Positions 1 through 6,901 of a DNA stretch of 9,578 nucleotides are shown in pieces (position 1 is the stretch's first letter; each line of letters starts with the position of its first letter). The notes under the pieces are model-generated. The model was not told the DNA's origin. It searched no databases and saw only the letters and a program-made list of their open reading frames with translations. The stretch covers positions 1 to 9,578 of the forward strand of contig PWWM01000011.1 of assembly GCA_003561495.1 (NCBI GenBank), written 5' to 3'. The stretch is from Gammaproteobacteria bacterium. Its GTDB lineage: Bacteria > Pseudomonadota > Gammaproteobacteria > Xanthomonadales > Wenzhouxiangellaceae. A program made the translations under genes and the position numbers.

Positions 1-120
1 CTGGTCGACAATCAGGTCTTTCAGGCGCTGCATCCGATCGACCGGCACGGTTCCGGAAAACTCGCGCCGGGCTGCCGCAGCCTTGTCCGGATGCACCCAA
101 TCAGGGAAATCTCGCGACAT
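1..120 (-). CDS. yceD: YceD family (DUF177) 23S rRNA accumulation protein, N-terminal part
   Basis: The first 40 codons of a minus-strand gene are present, starting at the ATG at 120-118 and running off the left edge in frame. The translation begins MSRDFPDWVHPDK and continues through a FSGTVPVDRMQRL stretch. This matches the start of YceD/DUF177 proteins: a short polar lead, then a Phe-x-Gly-x-x-Pro strand and an Arg-Leu helix. Family members are about 170 residues and are needed for normal 23S rRNA accumulation. The gene normally precedes rpmF (ribosomal protein L32), which would lie beyond the edge. The divergent neighbour yceF/maf gives the same arrangement as E. coli, which strongly supports the call despite the short fragment. 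No good Shine-Dalgarno precedes the ATG; a perfect extended -10 box lies only 9 nt upstream of it (see promoter entry). Confidence 0.8.
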   Translation of the reverse strand, partial: MSRDFPDWVHPDKAAAARREFSGTVPVDRMQRLKDLIVDQ

Positions 121-129
121 AAGCCGCCC

Positions 130-159
130 ATTATACCATCGAGCGCTTTCATGCCACAA
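130..159 (-). promoter_or_regulatory. Promoter of yceD with extended -10 box
   Basis: On the minus strand, 138-130 reads TGGTATAAT, a perfect extended -10 element (TG-N-TATAAT). A weak -35 candidate, TTGTGG, sits at 159-154 with an 18-bp spacer. The last base of the -10 is only 9 nt before the yceD ATG, so transcription should begin around 122-125, within a few nucleotides of the start codon. The motif is read directly; its activity is inferred. Confidence 0.65.
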
Positions 160-198
160 TGGCCAGCCACCCATCCAAGCAAGGCGGCGAACATCAAA

Positions 199-780
199 GT
201 GACTGAACTGATTCTGGCCTCGGGCTCCCGCTATCGGCGCGAAATGCTGTCCCGTCTGGGATTGCCCTTTTCCATCCAGGCCGCTGACATCGATGAAACG
301 CCCGCCCCCGAAGAAATCGGCGCTGAGCTGGCTGGCCGCCTGGGCCTGGAAAAGGCCGTCAGAATCGCCCGGGAACACCCTGCGGCGGTGGTGATCGGCT
401 CCGACCAGGTGGCCGAGTGCCACGGTCGCATTCTGGGCAAACCCGGCGCCATCGATAAGGCGATCGAACAACTGATGTTCTGCAATGGCCACGAGGTTTG
501 TTTCCACTCCTCGGTCGCCGTAGTACGCGGCCAGCAGATCATTGGCCGGGAAGTGGTACCGACACGAGTGAAAATGCGAGTGATGGACGAGGCCCGGATT
601 CGCGCCTACGTGATGCGTGAGAAGCCGATTGATTGTGCCGGGGCCATGAAAAGTGAGGCGCTGGGCATTGCCCTGGCAGCCGCCATCAGCAGCGATGACC
701 CCACCGCGCTGATCGGATTGCCACTGATTGCCACAGTCAGCCTTCTTGAAGCCGCCGGCGTGTCAGTCATTGGGCCCTGA
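199..780 (+). CDS. yceF: Maf-like nucleotide pyrophosphatase, YceF subgroup (m7GTP pyrophosphatase)
   Basis: This is a 193-residue protein of the Maf/Ham1 house-cleaning family; E. coli YceF has 194. YceF-type enzymes hydrolyse 7-methyl-GTP to the monophosphate in the cytoplasm and are thought to clear modified nucleotides. From the chosen GTG start (199-201), the N-terminal phosphate-binding motif ILASGSRYRR lies at residues 5-14, DIDET at about 30-34, GSDQV at 67-71 with the catalytic Asp69, GKP near 80-82, and CAGAMKSE at 146-153 followed by GIAL. The CAG-x-x-KSE form and the DP-x-x-LIGLPL tail place it with YceF rather than with the dTTP/UTP-specific Maf group. In-frame ATGs at 91 and 151 exist but would add 36 or 16 residues with no family match. 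The GTG start puts the conserved ILAS motif at the usual distance, behind a weak purine-rich GGCGG. It is divergent from yceD. Confidence 0.93.
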   Translation: MTELILASGSRYRREMLSRLGLPFSIQAADIDETPAPEEIGAELAGRLGLEKAVRIAREHPAAVVIGSDQVAECHGRILGKPGAIDKAIEQLMFCNGHEVCFHSSVAVVRGQQIIGREVVPTRVKMRVMDEARIRAYVMREKPIDCAGAMKSEALGIALAAAISSDDPTALIGLPLIATVSLLEAAGVSVIGP

Positions 781-797
781 TCGGTCCGCTATGCGAG

Positions 798-824
798 CCA
801 CCGCGGTGGTAGACTCTGTCCACC
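798..824. repeat. 12-bp palindrome plus third half-site upstream of fadJ
   Basis: CCACCGCGGTGG at 798-809 is a perfect palindrome. A third CCACC half-site at 820-824 can pair with GGTGG at 805-809 across a 10-nt gap. The element sits 28-54 nt before the fadJ start, in the only 71-bp gap between yceF and fadJ. It could be an operator or a small RNA hairpin. It does not resemble the FadR operator or the PsrA site that I know, and no U-tract makes it a terminator. Confidence 0.4.
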
Positions 825-838
825 ATACGCAACTGAAT

Positions 839-842
839 GGAG
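839..842 (+). promoter_or_regulatory. Ribosome binding site deciding the fadJ start
   Basis: GGAG at 839-842 lies 9 nt before the ATG at 852. This favours 852 over the upstream in-frame ATG at 837, which overlaps the GGAG itself and has no Shine-Dalgarno of its own. Confidence 0.65.
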
Positions 843-851
843 TCGCCCTTC

Positions 852-2852
852 ATGCCATCGCAGGCTTCTGAATCGAAGAGCTGGAAACACTGGCGCCTAG
901 AATCCGATCTCGACGGAATTGCCTGGCTGACCATCGACCGTGATGACGAAAAAGTCAACAGCCTGGGGACCGAGGTACTCTCGGAGCTGGACCAGATCAT
1001 CACCCAGCTTGAAAACAACCAGCCCACCGGCCTGGTATTGATGTCGGGCAAGTCCCGGAATTTCATTGTCGGCGCCGATGTGCGCGAGTTCGATGCCACC
1101 GACAAGGTCTCCGAGCTCGAGGACAACGTGCGCAAGGTCCATGGGTTGTTTCAGCGCGTTGAAGACCTGGCCTTCCCCACCGTGGTGGCATTCGAGGGCT
1201 ATTGCCTGGGTGGCGGTCTGGAATTGGCCCTTTGCTTTGACTGGCGAATTGCCCTGGATGCCGATCACACCCGCATCGGCTTTCCGGAGGTCAACCTGGG
1301 CATTTATCCGGGTTTTGGTGGATCGGGACGCTCGATTCGCGTCATGGGCGGCCTGCAGGCCATGCAGATCATGCTGACCGGCAAGATGCTGCGCCCACGT
1401 GCCGCGCGCGGCCTGGGGCTGATCGACCAGACCGTCGATCAACATGGATCGTTGCGCTGGGCGGCTCGCGGCGCCGTGCTGAAGAAAAAGCGCTCGGCCA
1501 AACCGCCATTGAAATCCCGCCTGACCACGCTGGGACCGGTGCGCAAGTTCCTGGCCGGCCAGATGCGCAAGCAGGTTCGGGGCAAGGCCCGTCCGGAGCA
1601 CTACCCGGCCCCTTACGAGCTGATCGATGCCTTCGAGGCCAGCGGCAATTCCCAGTCGGCGATGATCCGCCTCGAGGCCGAGAAAGTACCGCGCTTGCTG
1701 GCCGGCGATACCTCGCGCAACCTGCGCCGGGTGTTCAGATTGATGGAATCTTTGAAGGAACAAGGCAAGCGCAGTGATTTCAAGGCGCGCCGGGTGCATG
1801 TCATCGGCGCCGGTGTCATGGGCGGCGACATAGCCGCATGGTGTGCCTCACGCGGACTGGAGGTCACCTTGCAGGACCGCGAAATGAAGCATATCGAACC
1901 GGCGCTCAAACGGGCCGGGTCGCTGTTCAAGCGCCGGCTGAAAAAACCCGAAGCCATCGCCGCGGCCAAACTGCGCCTGCGGGCCGATGTCGAGGGCACC
2001 GGTGTCAAGCGCGCCGATGTCATCATCGAAGCGATTTTCGAAAATCGCGAGGCCAAGCGCGAGCTGTTTTCCAACCTGACCAAGGACCTGCAGTCTCATA
2101 CTCTGGTGGCCACCAATACCTCGGCGATTCCACTGGATGAATTGTCCGACGTCTTCGATGATCCCTCGCGCCTGATCGGTCTGCACTTCTTCAATCCCGT
2201 GCCCAAGATGCCGCTGGTTGAAATCGTTTATGGCAAGGACACCAACAGCGACCGGGTCAACGATGGCTCCAGCTTTGCCACCCAGATTGGCAAATATGCC
2301 TTGCCAGTGACCTCGACCCCGGGATTTCTGGTCAACCGGGTGCTGGCTCCTTACATGCGAAACGCCATGAAAATGCACCGCGAGGGCGTGCCCAAGGAGG
2401 CCCTGGACAAGGCAGCCGAAAAATTCGGCATGCCGATGGGCCCGGTGGAGTTGGCCGATACCGTGGGTCTGGATGTCGGGCTGGGCGTGATCGACACCCT
2501 GATGGGCGAGGAGGCCGGCGAAGACCGCAAGATCCTGGAAAGCATGGTCAAGTCCGGCAAGCTGGGCAAGAAGTCCGGGGAAGGATTCTATCGCTGGAAG
2601 AAGGGCAAGCCGCAGCGCGACGCCAAGGCCCACGAAGGCCATGATCTTGATGCCCTGGCTGACCAACTGATGCAGCCGTATTTCGACGAGTGCCGCGCCT
2701 GCCTGGATGACCAGGTGGTCGAAGATGCCGACCTGCTCGATGCCGGCATGATCTTCGGCACCGGTTTTGCCCCCTTCCGTGGCGGCCCGATGCATTATCT
2801 CGAATCCCGTGCTGCCGAAGGCAGCGCCGCTGAACAAGAGGAGCAATCCTGA
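852..2852 (+). CDS. fadJ: Multifunctional beta-oxidation enzyme: enoyl-CoA hydratase / 3-hydroxyacyl-CoA dehydrogenase (FadJ-like)
   Basis: This 666-residue cytosolic alpha subunit of a fatty-acid oxidation complex hydrates trans-2-enoyl-CoA and then oxidises L-3-hydroxyacyl-CoA with NAD+. E. coli FadJ is 714 residues. The crotonase domain spans about residues 10-190: the oxyanion-hole region NFIVGAD is near 70-76 and the two catalytic glutamates are Glu124 (GGGLE) and Glu146 (FPE-VNLGI). The Rossmann motif GAGVMGG is at 319-325, with Asp342 ending strand 2, which favours NAD. The catalytic dehydrogenase His445 is in GLHFFNP, and Glu457 follows in VEIV. The C-terminal helical repeat ends with the typical GTGFAPFRGGP. 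All key residues are intact. The alternative start at 837 would add five residues. The stop overlaps the next start by one base (TGATG), so it is coupled to the thiolase gene. A FadB-type role cannot be fully excluded, but pairing with a FadI-type thiolase favours FadJ. Confidence 0.9.
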   Translation: MPSQASESKSWKHWRLESDLDGIAWLTIDRDDEKVNSLGTEVLSELDQIITQLENNQPTGLVLMSGKSRNFIVGADVREFDATDKVSELEDNVRKVHGLFQRVEDLAFPTVVAFEGYCLGGGLELALCFDWRIALDADHTRIGFPEVNLGIYPGFGGSGRSIRVMGGLQAMQIMLTGKMLRPRAARGLGLIDQTVDQHGSLRWAARGAVLKKKRSAKPPLKSRLTTLGPVRKFLAGQMRKQVRGKARPEHYPAPYELIDAFEASGNSQSAMIRLEAEKVPRLLAGDTSRNLRRVFRLMESLKEQGKRSDFKARRVHVIGAGVMGGDIAAWCASRGLEVTLQDREMKHIEPALKRAGSLFKRRLKKPEAIAAAKLRLRADVEGTGVKRADVIIEAIFENREAKRELFSNLTKDLQSHTLVATNTSAIPLDELSDVFDDPSRLIGLHFFNPVPKMPLVEIVYGKDTNSDRVNDGSSFATQIGKYALPVTSTPGFLVNRVLAPYMRNAMKMHREGVPKEALDKAAEKFGMPMGPVELADTVGLDVGLGVIDTLMGEEAGEDRKILESMVKSGKLGKKSGEGFYRWKKGKPQRDAKAHEGHDLDALADQLMQPYFDECRACLDDQVVEDADLLDAGMIFGTGFAPFRGGPMHYLESRAAEGSAAEQEEQS

Positions 2853-4132
2853 TGACTGAGAACCGCCTGCAAAAGATCGCCATCATCGGCGGCAGTCGCA
2901 TTCCCTTCTGTCGTTCCAACACCCTGTATGCGAACCAGACCAATCTCGACATGCTCAGTGCCGCCATCCAGGGCGTGGTCGACCGCTTCGGGCTGGATGG
3001 CAAACAGATTGACCAGGTGCTGGCCGGCGCCGTAACCACCCATTCCAAGGACTGGAACCTGGCCCGTGAAGCGGTACTGTCGACCTCACTGTCGCCGCTG
3101 ACCAGCGGAATTACCTTGCAGCAGGCCTGCGGTACCAGTCTCCAGGCAGCCTTGCTGGCCGGCGGCCAGATTGCCTCTGGGCAGCTAGAATGCGCCATTG
3201 TCGCAGGCACCGACACCACCAGTGACGCCCCCATCGTGTTCAAGCGCCGTTTTGCGCAGCGGCTGATCAAACTGGGCCGGGCTCGTTCACTGGGCCAGAA
3301 ACTGGGCGCCTTCAAGGGATTTTCTTTCGGCGAACTGGCGCCCCAGCCACCGCGCAACAGCGAGCCGCGCACCGGTTTGTCAATGGGCCAGCATTGCGAA
3401 CGCATGGCCCGCGAATGGGACATCAGCCGCACCGACCAGGATGAACTGACCCTGGATTCGCACCAGAAGGCCGCCGAGGCCTGGGATTCCGGGTTCTTCG
3501 ATGATCTGGTGATCTCGCACGAGGGCGTGATTCGCGACAATATCGTGCGTCCCGAAACCAGCCTTGAGAAGCTGTCGAGCCTGAAACCGGTCTTTGATCG
3601 CAAGCAGGGCACGCTGACCGCCGGCAACTCGACCACCCTGACCGACGGCGCCGCCGCCGTGCTGCTGGCGTCGGAAGACTGGGCGAAAAAGAACGATCTG
3701 CCGGTGACCGCCTGGCTGACGTTCGGACGCACCGCCTCGGTCGATTTCGTTAACCAGGACGAGGGGCTGCTGATGGCCCCGACGGTGGCGGTCGCTGAAA
3801 TGCTCCAGCGAGCCGAGTTGCAGCTGCAGGATTTCGATTTCTACGAAATCCACGAGGCCTTCGCCGCACAGGTGTTGTGCACGCTCAAAGCCTGGGAATC
3901 AAAAACCTATTGCACCCAGCGCCTTGGACTGGATGATGCCCTCGGCAGCATTGATCGATCGCGAATGAATGTTCACGGCGGCTCGGTCGCCATTGGCCAT
4001 CCCTTCGCGGCCACCGGTGCACGCATCCTGGCTACCCTGGCCGCCACCCTGGAAAAAGCCGGCTCCGGCCGCGGCCTGATCTCAGTGTGCACCGCCGGCG
4101 GCATGGGTGTTTCGGCTATTGTTGAAAGATAG
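2852..4132 (+). CDS. fadI: 3-ketoacyl-CoA thiolase / acetyl-CoA C-acyltransferase (FadI-like)
   Basis: This 426-residue thiolase is close in length to E. coli FadI (436). It cleaves 3-ketoacyl-CoA with CoA to release acetyl-CoA, as the beta subunit partnering the upstream FadJ-like protein. The nucleophilic Cys93 lies in QQACGTS, the HEAF motif (His334-Glu335) at 334-337, the general-base His383 in IGHPFAATG and the second catalytic Cys413 in SVCTAGG. GNSTTLTDGAAAV at about 258-270 is another thiolase signature. The EPRTGLSMGQHCE stretch near 171-183 and the long FDFYEIHEAF-AAQVLCTLKAWE region are typical of the FadI rather than the FadA branch. The ATG at 2852 overlaps the fadJ stop by one base. 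GAGGAG at 2838-2843, 8 nt upstream, gives a strong ribosome binding site inside fadJ. The gene ends with TAG, 3 bp from the stop codon of the convergent GNAT gene. Confidence 0.93.
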   Translation: MTENRLQKIAIIGGSRIPFCRSNTLYANQTNLDMLSAAIQGVVDRFGLDGKQIDQVLAGAVTTHSKDWNLAREAVLSTSLSPLTSGITLQQACGTSLQAALLAGGQIASGQLECAIVAGTDTTSDAPIVFKRRFAQRLIKLGRARSLGQKLGAFKGFSFGELAPQPPRNSEPRTGLSMGQHCERMAREWDISRTDQDELTLDSHQKAAEAWDSGFFDDLVISHEGVIRDNIVRPETSLEKLSSLKPVFDRKQGTLTAGNSTTLTDGAAAVLLASEDWAKKNDLPVTAWLTFGRTASVDFVNQDEGLLMAPTVAVAEMLQRAELQLQDFDFYEIHEAFAAQVLCTLKAWESKTYCTQRLGLDDALGSIDRSRMNVHGGSVAIGHPFAATGARILATLAATLEKAGSGRGLISVCTAGGMGVSAIVER

Positions 4133-4133
4133 G

Positions 4134-4154
4134 GTTCAGGTTTCAGGGGTCAGG
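4134..4154. repeat. Three tandem 7-bp units ending in TCAGG
   Basis: Positions 4134-4140, 4141-4147 and 4148-4154 read GTTCAGG, TTTCAGG and GGTCAGG. This is a 7-bp periodic array with constant TCAGG. It covers the stop codon and last codons of the GNAT gene and begins 2 bp after the fadI stop. Three degenerate units make chance or a decayed dispersed repeat both possible. Confidence 0.5.
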
Positions 4155-4420
4155 TGCTGGTAGTCCGGGTGGCGGTCGATCCAGGACTTGACATACGGAC
4201 ACCTGGGCCGGACCTTCAGGCCTTCTGACTGCGCCCAGTCCAGGGCGTGGCGGGTCAGCTGGCCGGCCAGGCCGCGGCCGCCGACAGCTTCGGGAACACG
4301 CACGCTGTTCATGCTGACCACATCGCCGCTGCGGGTAAATTCCAGTAAGCAGGTCTCGCCGTCGACCACCATGGAGAATCGTCCGGCTTCCAATTCCAGG
4401 TTGATTGTCGGCTCACTCAT
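4136..4420 (-). CDS. Small GNAT-like N-acetyltransferase (YjdJ/NATD1 family)
   Basis: This 94-residue protein is the typical size of the single-domain YjdJ/NATD1 (GTLF3B) group of Gcn5-related acetyltransferases. It shows the acetyl-CoA pyrophosphate loop VGGRGLAGQL at about residues 46-55 and the family's C-terminal block RPRCPYVKSWIDRHPDY at 71-87, which includes Cys74 and the HP-D/E-Y motif. The physiological substrate of this family is not established, so none is assigned. The start is the ATG at 4420-4418. AGGGAGG at 4433-4427 lies 6 nt upstream, within the end of the aminotransferase gene, and decides against the upstream ATG at 4441. The coding region overlaps the aminotransferase stop by 8 nt, so translation is probably coupled. 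It is the last gene of the minus-strand operon, and no hairpin terminator is visible after its stop. Confidence 0.85.
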   Translation of the reverse strand: MSEPTINLELEAGRFSMVVDGETCLLEFTRSGDVVSMNSVRVPEAVGGRGLAGQLTRHALDWAQSEGLKVRPRCPYVKSWIDRHPDYQHLTPET

Positions 4421-5780
4421 GGCCGGCCTCCCTGGCCGCACGATCCAGACCGCGACCCAACTTGTCGACCAACTCCTCGATCTGCGCCTCGTCGATAATC
4501 AATGGTGGGCAGATGGCGACCACATCGCCGGGTAGAGCGCGCACAATCAGGCCTTCGGCCAGGCAACCGGCGGCCACCTTGAAGGCCATCTTGTCAGCCG
4601 GCGGAAACTGCGCCCGCGTGGACTTGTCGGCGACCAGCTCCAGGCCGGCGATCAGGCCGATGCCCCGCAGGTTGCCGACCAATGGATGGTCGGCGATGGC
4701 GGTGAGTTTCTGCTGCAGAATCGGACCCATCCGGGCCGCATGTTCCATCAGCCCGCGCTCTTCCATCAATTCCAGGTTGCGCAACGCCACCGCGGCCGAG
4801 ACCGGATGGCCGGCATAGGTCAAGCCATGGGCAAACAGGCCGACCCCCCCGGCAGCCTCGACTATGGCATCGAACATGAACGGTGGCACAGCGACCGCGG
4901 AGATCGGCTGATAGGCCGAGGACAAGGCCTTGGCCATGGTCATGGTCGTGGGTTGCATGTTGTAGGTCTGGCAGCCAAAGGGCTTGCCGGTGCGACCGAA
5001 GCCGCACACCACTTCATCATCGATCAACAGGATGTCATGCTTTTCAAGGATCGGCTGGATGCGATCGAAATACCCTTCCGGCGGCAGGATGACCCCGCCG
5101 GCGCCCATCAGGGGTTCAGCGATCATGGCGGCAATCGTTTCGGCGCCCTCATGCTCGATCACGGCCTCCAGCTCACGCGCCAGTCGATCCGCGAATTCGG
5201 ACTCGCTTTCACCGTCCCTGCCCTGGCGATAAAAATTGGGCGAGGTCAGGTGAATGACATCATCCATGGGCAGAGAAAAATTCTTGTGGAATGCGGGTAA
5301 CCCGGTCAGGGCAGCCGTGGCCATGGTCACACCATGGTAGGCATTGCCACGCGAAATGATTTTTCTCTTTTCCGGCCTGCCGATGGCGTGGAAGTAATAA
5401 CGCATCAGCTTGACCTGGGTGTCGTTGGCGTCCGAGCCCGAGCAGCCGAACAGGAAACGCGCGCCATCAATCGGCACCCATTCGGCCAGCTTGGCCGCCA
5501 GGCGTATGCTGGGCTCGTTGCTCTTGCCGGCAAACAACGGGCCGTAGCAGAACTTCTCCATCTGTTCAGCCGCCACCCGGGCCAGTTCCTTTTCGCCATA
5601 GCCCAGTGCGGTGCACCACAAACCGGCCATGCCTTCCAGGTAACGCTTGCCGTCGATATCGTAGATGTACACCCCTTCACCCCGATCCCAGATCTGGGGG
5701 CCAAGATCACGATGCCCGCGCAGGTCGGTAGCGGGGTGGAAGAGATGGTCAAGATCAAGCTGGGCCAGTGAGCGGGTCAA
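4413..5780 (-). CDS. Class III PLP-dependent aminotransferase, SpuC / omega-amino acid:pyruvate type
   Basis: This 455-residue fold-type I transaminase most closely resembles putrescine/omega-amino acid:pyruvate aminotransferases such as SpuC. They move a terminal amino group from an amine or omega-amino acid to pyruvate. Features seen: Trp55 in the GLWC motif; the phosphate-binding loop SGSDAN at 114-119; the cofactor-stacking Tyr148-His149-Gly150; DDEVVCGFGRTG from 254, with Asp255 the pyridine-N partner; the Schiff-base Lys284 in MAKALSSAYQP; TYAGHP at 321-326; and Arg414 in IVRALPGD, the position that usually binds the substrate carboxylate. The start is a TTG at 5780-5778, supported by GGAGG at 5791-5787; the first in-frame ATG is residue 51, which would delete conserved sequence. 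It lies 32 bp downstream of the MoxR gene and overlaps the GNAT gene by 8 nt. The exact amine substrate cannot be read from the sequence. Confidence 0.9.
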   Translation of the reverse strand: MTRSLAQLDLDHLFHPATDLRGHRDLGPQIWDRGEGVYIYDIDGKRYLEGMAGLWCTALGYGEKELARVAAEQMEKFCYGPLFAGKSNEPSIRLAAKLAEWVPIDGARFLFGCSGSDANDTQVKLMRYYFHAIGRPEKRKIISRGNAYHGVTMATAALTGLPAFHKNFSLPMDDVIHLTSPNFYRQGRDGESESEFADRLARELEAVIEHEGAETIAAMIAEPLMGAGGVILPPEGYFDRIQPILEKHDILLIDDEVVCGFGRTGKPFGCQTYNMQPTTMTMAKALSSAYQPISAVAVPPFMFDAIVEAAGGVGLFAHGLTYAGHPVSAAVALRNLELMEERGLMEHAARMGPILQQKLTAIADHPLVGNLRGIGLIAGLELVADKSTRAQFPPADKMAFKVAAGCLAEGLIVRALPGDVVAICPPLIIDEAQIEELVDKLGRGLDRAAREAGHE

Positions 5781-5786
5781 GGGATT

Positions 5787-5791
5787 CCTCC
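5787..5791 (-). promoter_or_regulatory. Ribosome binding site supporting a TTG start
   Basis: GGAGG on the minus strand (5791-5787) is followed by a 6-nt spacer and then TTG at 5780. No ATG or GTG lies nearby in the same frame, so this site fixes TTG as the aminotransferase start. Confidence 0.8.
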
Positions 5792-5812
5792 GTCAAAATT
5801 TCGGAAAGGCTA

Positions 5813-6901
5813 TCAGATCAGATGGCGTTGTGCGTAAGTCTCTTGCCAGTGATCGCCCTCCTTCAGGGCAACCTCGGTATCGAAGTAATGCAAGAGGCGA
5901 CGTCGGTCTTCGGGCTTGTCCTTGATGGCCGAGCCGATGATGAAATGCACCAGTTGATCGATCGCCACCTTGCCATCGCTGTAATAGTAAGCATGCACGC
6001 TCAAGGCATGGGCGACACCGACGGCTTCGGCTGTGGACATGCTGGCGCCGGCCAGGCGATCGGTGCTGCGTCCATCCAGCGTCTGACCGTTGCGCAATTC
6101 ATGAAAAATGGTCACAAGCACCTCGAGAACATCACGCCCCAGATCGACCTTGAGTCCCGACTGCTCGTTGAGCTTGCCGATCTCGCGTTCGACCACTGCA
6201 ATTTCAGCATCCAGTTCACGAATGGCCGGAATGATCTCGAAATTCATGCGCCGCTTGAGCGCGGCACTCATGCGATTGACGCCTTCATCAACACTGTTGG
6301 AGGTGGCGATGACATTGAACCCGGCTCGGGCATAGAGCACGCCTTCAGAGCCGCTGAGTTCGGGGATGATGGCGACCCGGTCTGACAGAATGGACAGCAG
6401 TGCATCCTGCAACGGTTGTGGGCAGCGAGCGATTTCCTCGAAGCGCACCAATTTGCCATCACGCATGCCGCGATAGATGGGGCTGGGCACCAGTGCCTCG
6501 CTGACCGGGCCCTTTTCCTTGAGAATCGCTTCGTTCCAGCTGTACAGCAACTGGCTGACCTGGCTGACCGCACCACCCTGCACGGCCAGCGAGGAATCAC
6601 CGGAAATGGCCGCGGCAATCAATTCCGACAGCCAGGATTTGGCCGTGCCGGGCTCGCCGATCAACAAGCAACCCCGATCCGTCAGCAAGCCGATAATGAT
6701 ACGCGTGATGACCCCGGACTCGGCCACGATCTTGGTCGGTATGCCCAGTTCCTCGTCGCCAAGCACGAATTTTTCCACGGCAATGGGTGACAGGTTCCAG
6801 CCGGGTGGAACCGGGTGCTGATCCCACTTGCCAAGCACCTGGAGTTCCTTCCGGTAATACATCTCGGCCGGCTGGCGTTGCAGTGGCGTCGACTTAGCCA
6901 T
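5813..6901 (-). CDS. MoxR-type AAA+ ATPase
   Basis: This 362-residue AAA+ ATPase belongs to the bacterial MoxR-like group that typically shares the block GW-x-LSP near residues 34-39, then Walker A, AAAISGDSS, and ALVPSPI. Walker A is GEPGTAKS at 82-89. The Walker B strand ends LVRFEE (Glu155-Glu156), with Glu in place of the usual Asp. Sensor 1 is IATSN, ending at Asn202, and the arginine-finger region ALKRR is at 214-218. Members of this group usually act as remodelling ATPases with a VWA-domain partner and often sit beside DUF5682 and VWA genes; no such gene is in this operon. The ATG at 6901 has a very strong AAGGAGGG (6915-6908, 6-nt gap). It overlaps the stop of the upstream GspE-fusion gene by 8 nt, indicating coupling. 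Its role is unknown; the family call is firm. Confidence 0.88.
   Translation of the reverse strand: MAKSTPLQRQPAEMYYRKELQVLGKWDQHPVPPGWNLSPIAVEKFVLGDEELGIPTKIVAESGVITRIIIGLLTDRGCLLIGEPGTAKSWLSELIAAAISGDSSLAVQGGAVSQVSQLLYSWNEAILKEKGPVSEALVPSPIYRGMRDGKLVRFEEIARCPQPLQDALLSILSDRVAIIPELSGSEGVLYARAGFNVIATSNSVDEGVNRMSAALKRRMNFEIIPAIRELDAEIAVVEREIGKLNEQSGLKVDLGRDVLEVLVTIFHELRNGQTLDGRSTDRLAGASMSTAEAVGVAHALSVHAYYYSDGKVAIDQLVHFIIGSAIKDKPEDRRRLLHYFDTEVALKEGDHWQETYAQRHLI

Noticed and set aside
91..198. Upstream ATG starts for the yceF/maf gene at 91 and 151
   Set aside because: The extra residues match nothing in the family, lack a ribosome binding site, and the 91 start would overlap the yceD coding region.
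897..2846. Long minus-strand open frames (300 and 332 codons) opposite fadJ
   Set aside because: They are shadows of the FadJ frame; translations are His/Ala/Gly-rich without domain motifs or ribosome binding sites.
2548..3732. 394-codon minus-strand frame opposite the fadJ end and fadI
   Set aside because: It is antisense to two well-supported genes, is Ser/Arg-rich, and has no family match that I can see.
4686..5300. 204-codon plus-strand frame opposite the aminotransferase
   Set aside because: It is a shadow of the aminotransferase frame; all conserved PLP-enzyme motifs are on the minus strand.
5781..5812. Possible small hairpin (TCCG...CGGA) masking the aminotransferase ribosome binding site
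   Set aside because: Only a 4-bp stem with a 9-nt loop; too weak to call a regulatory structure.
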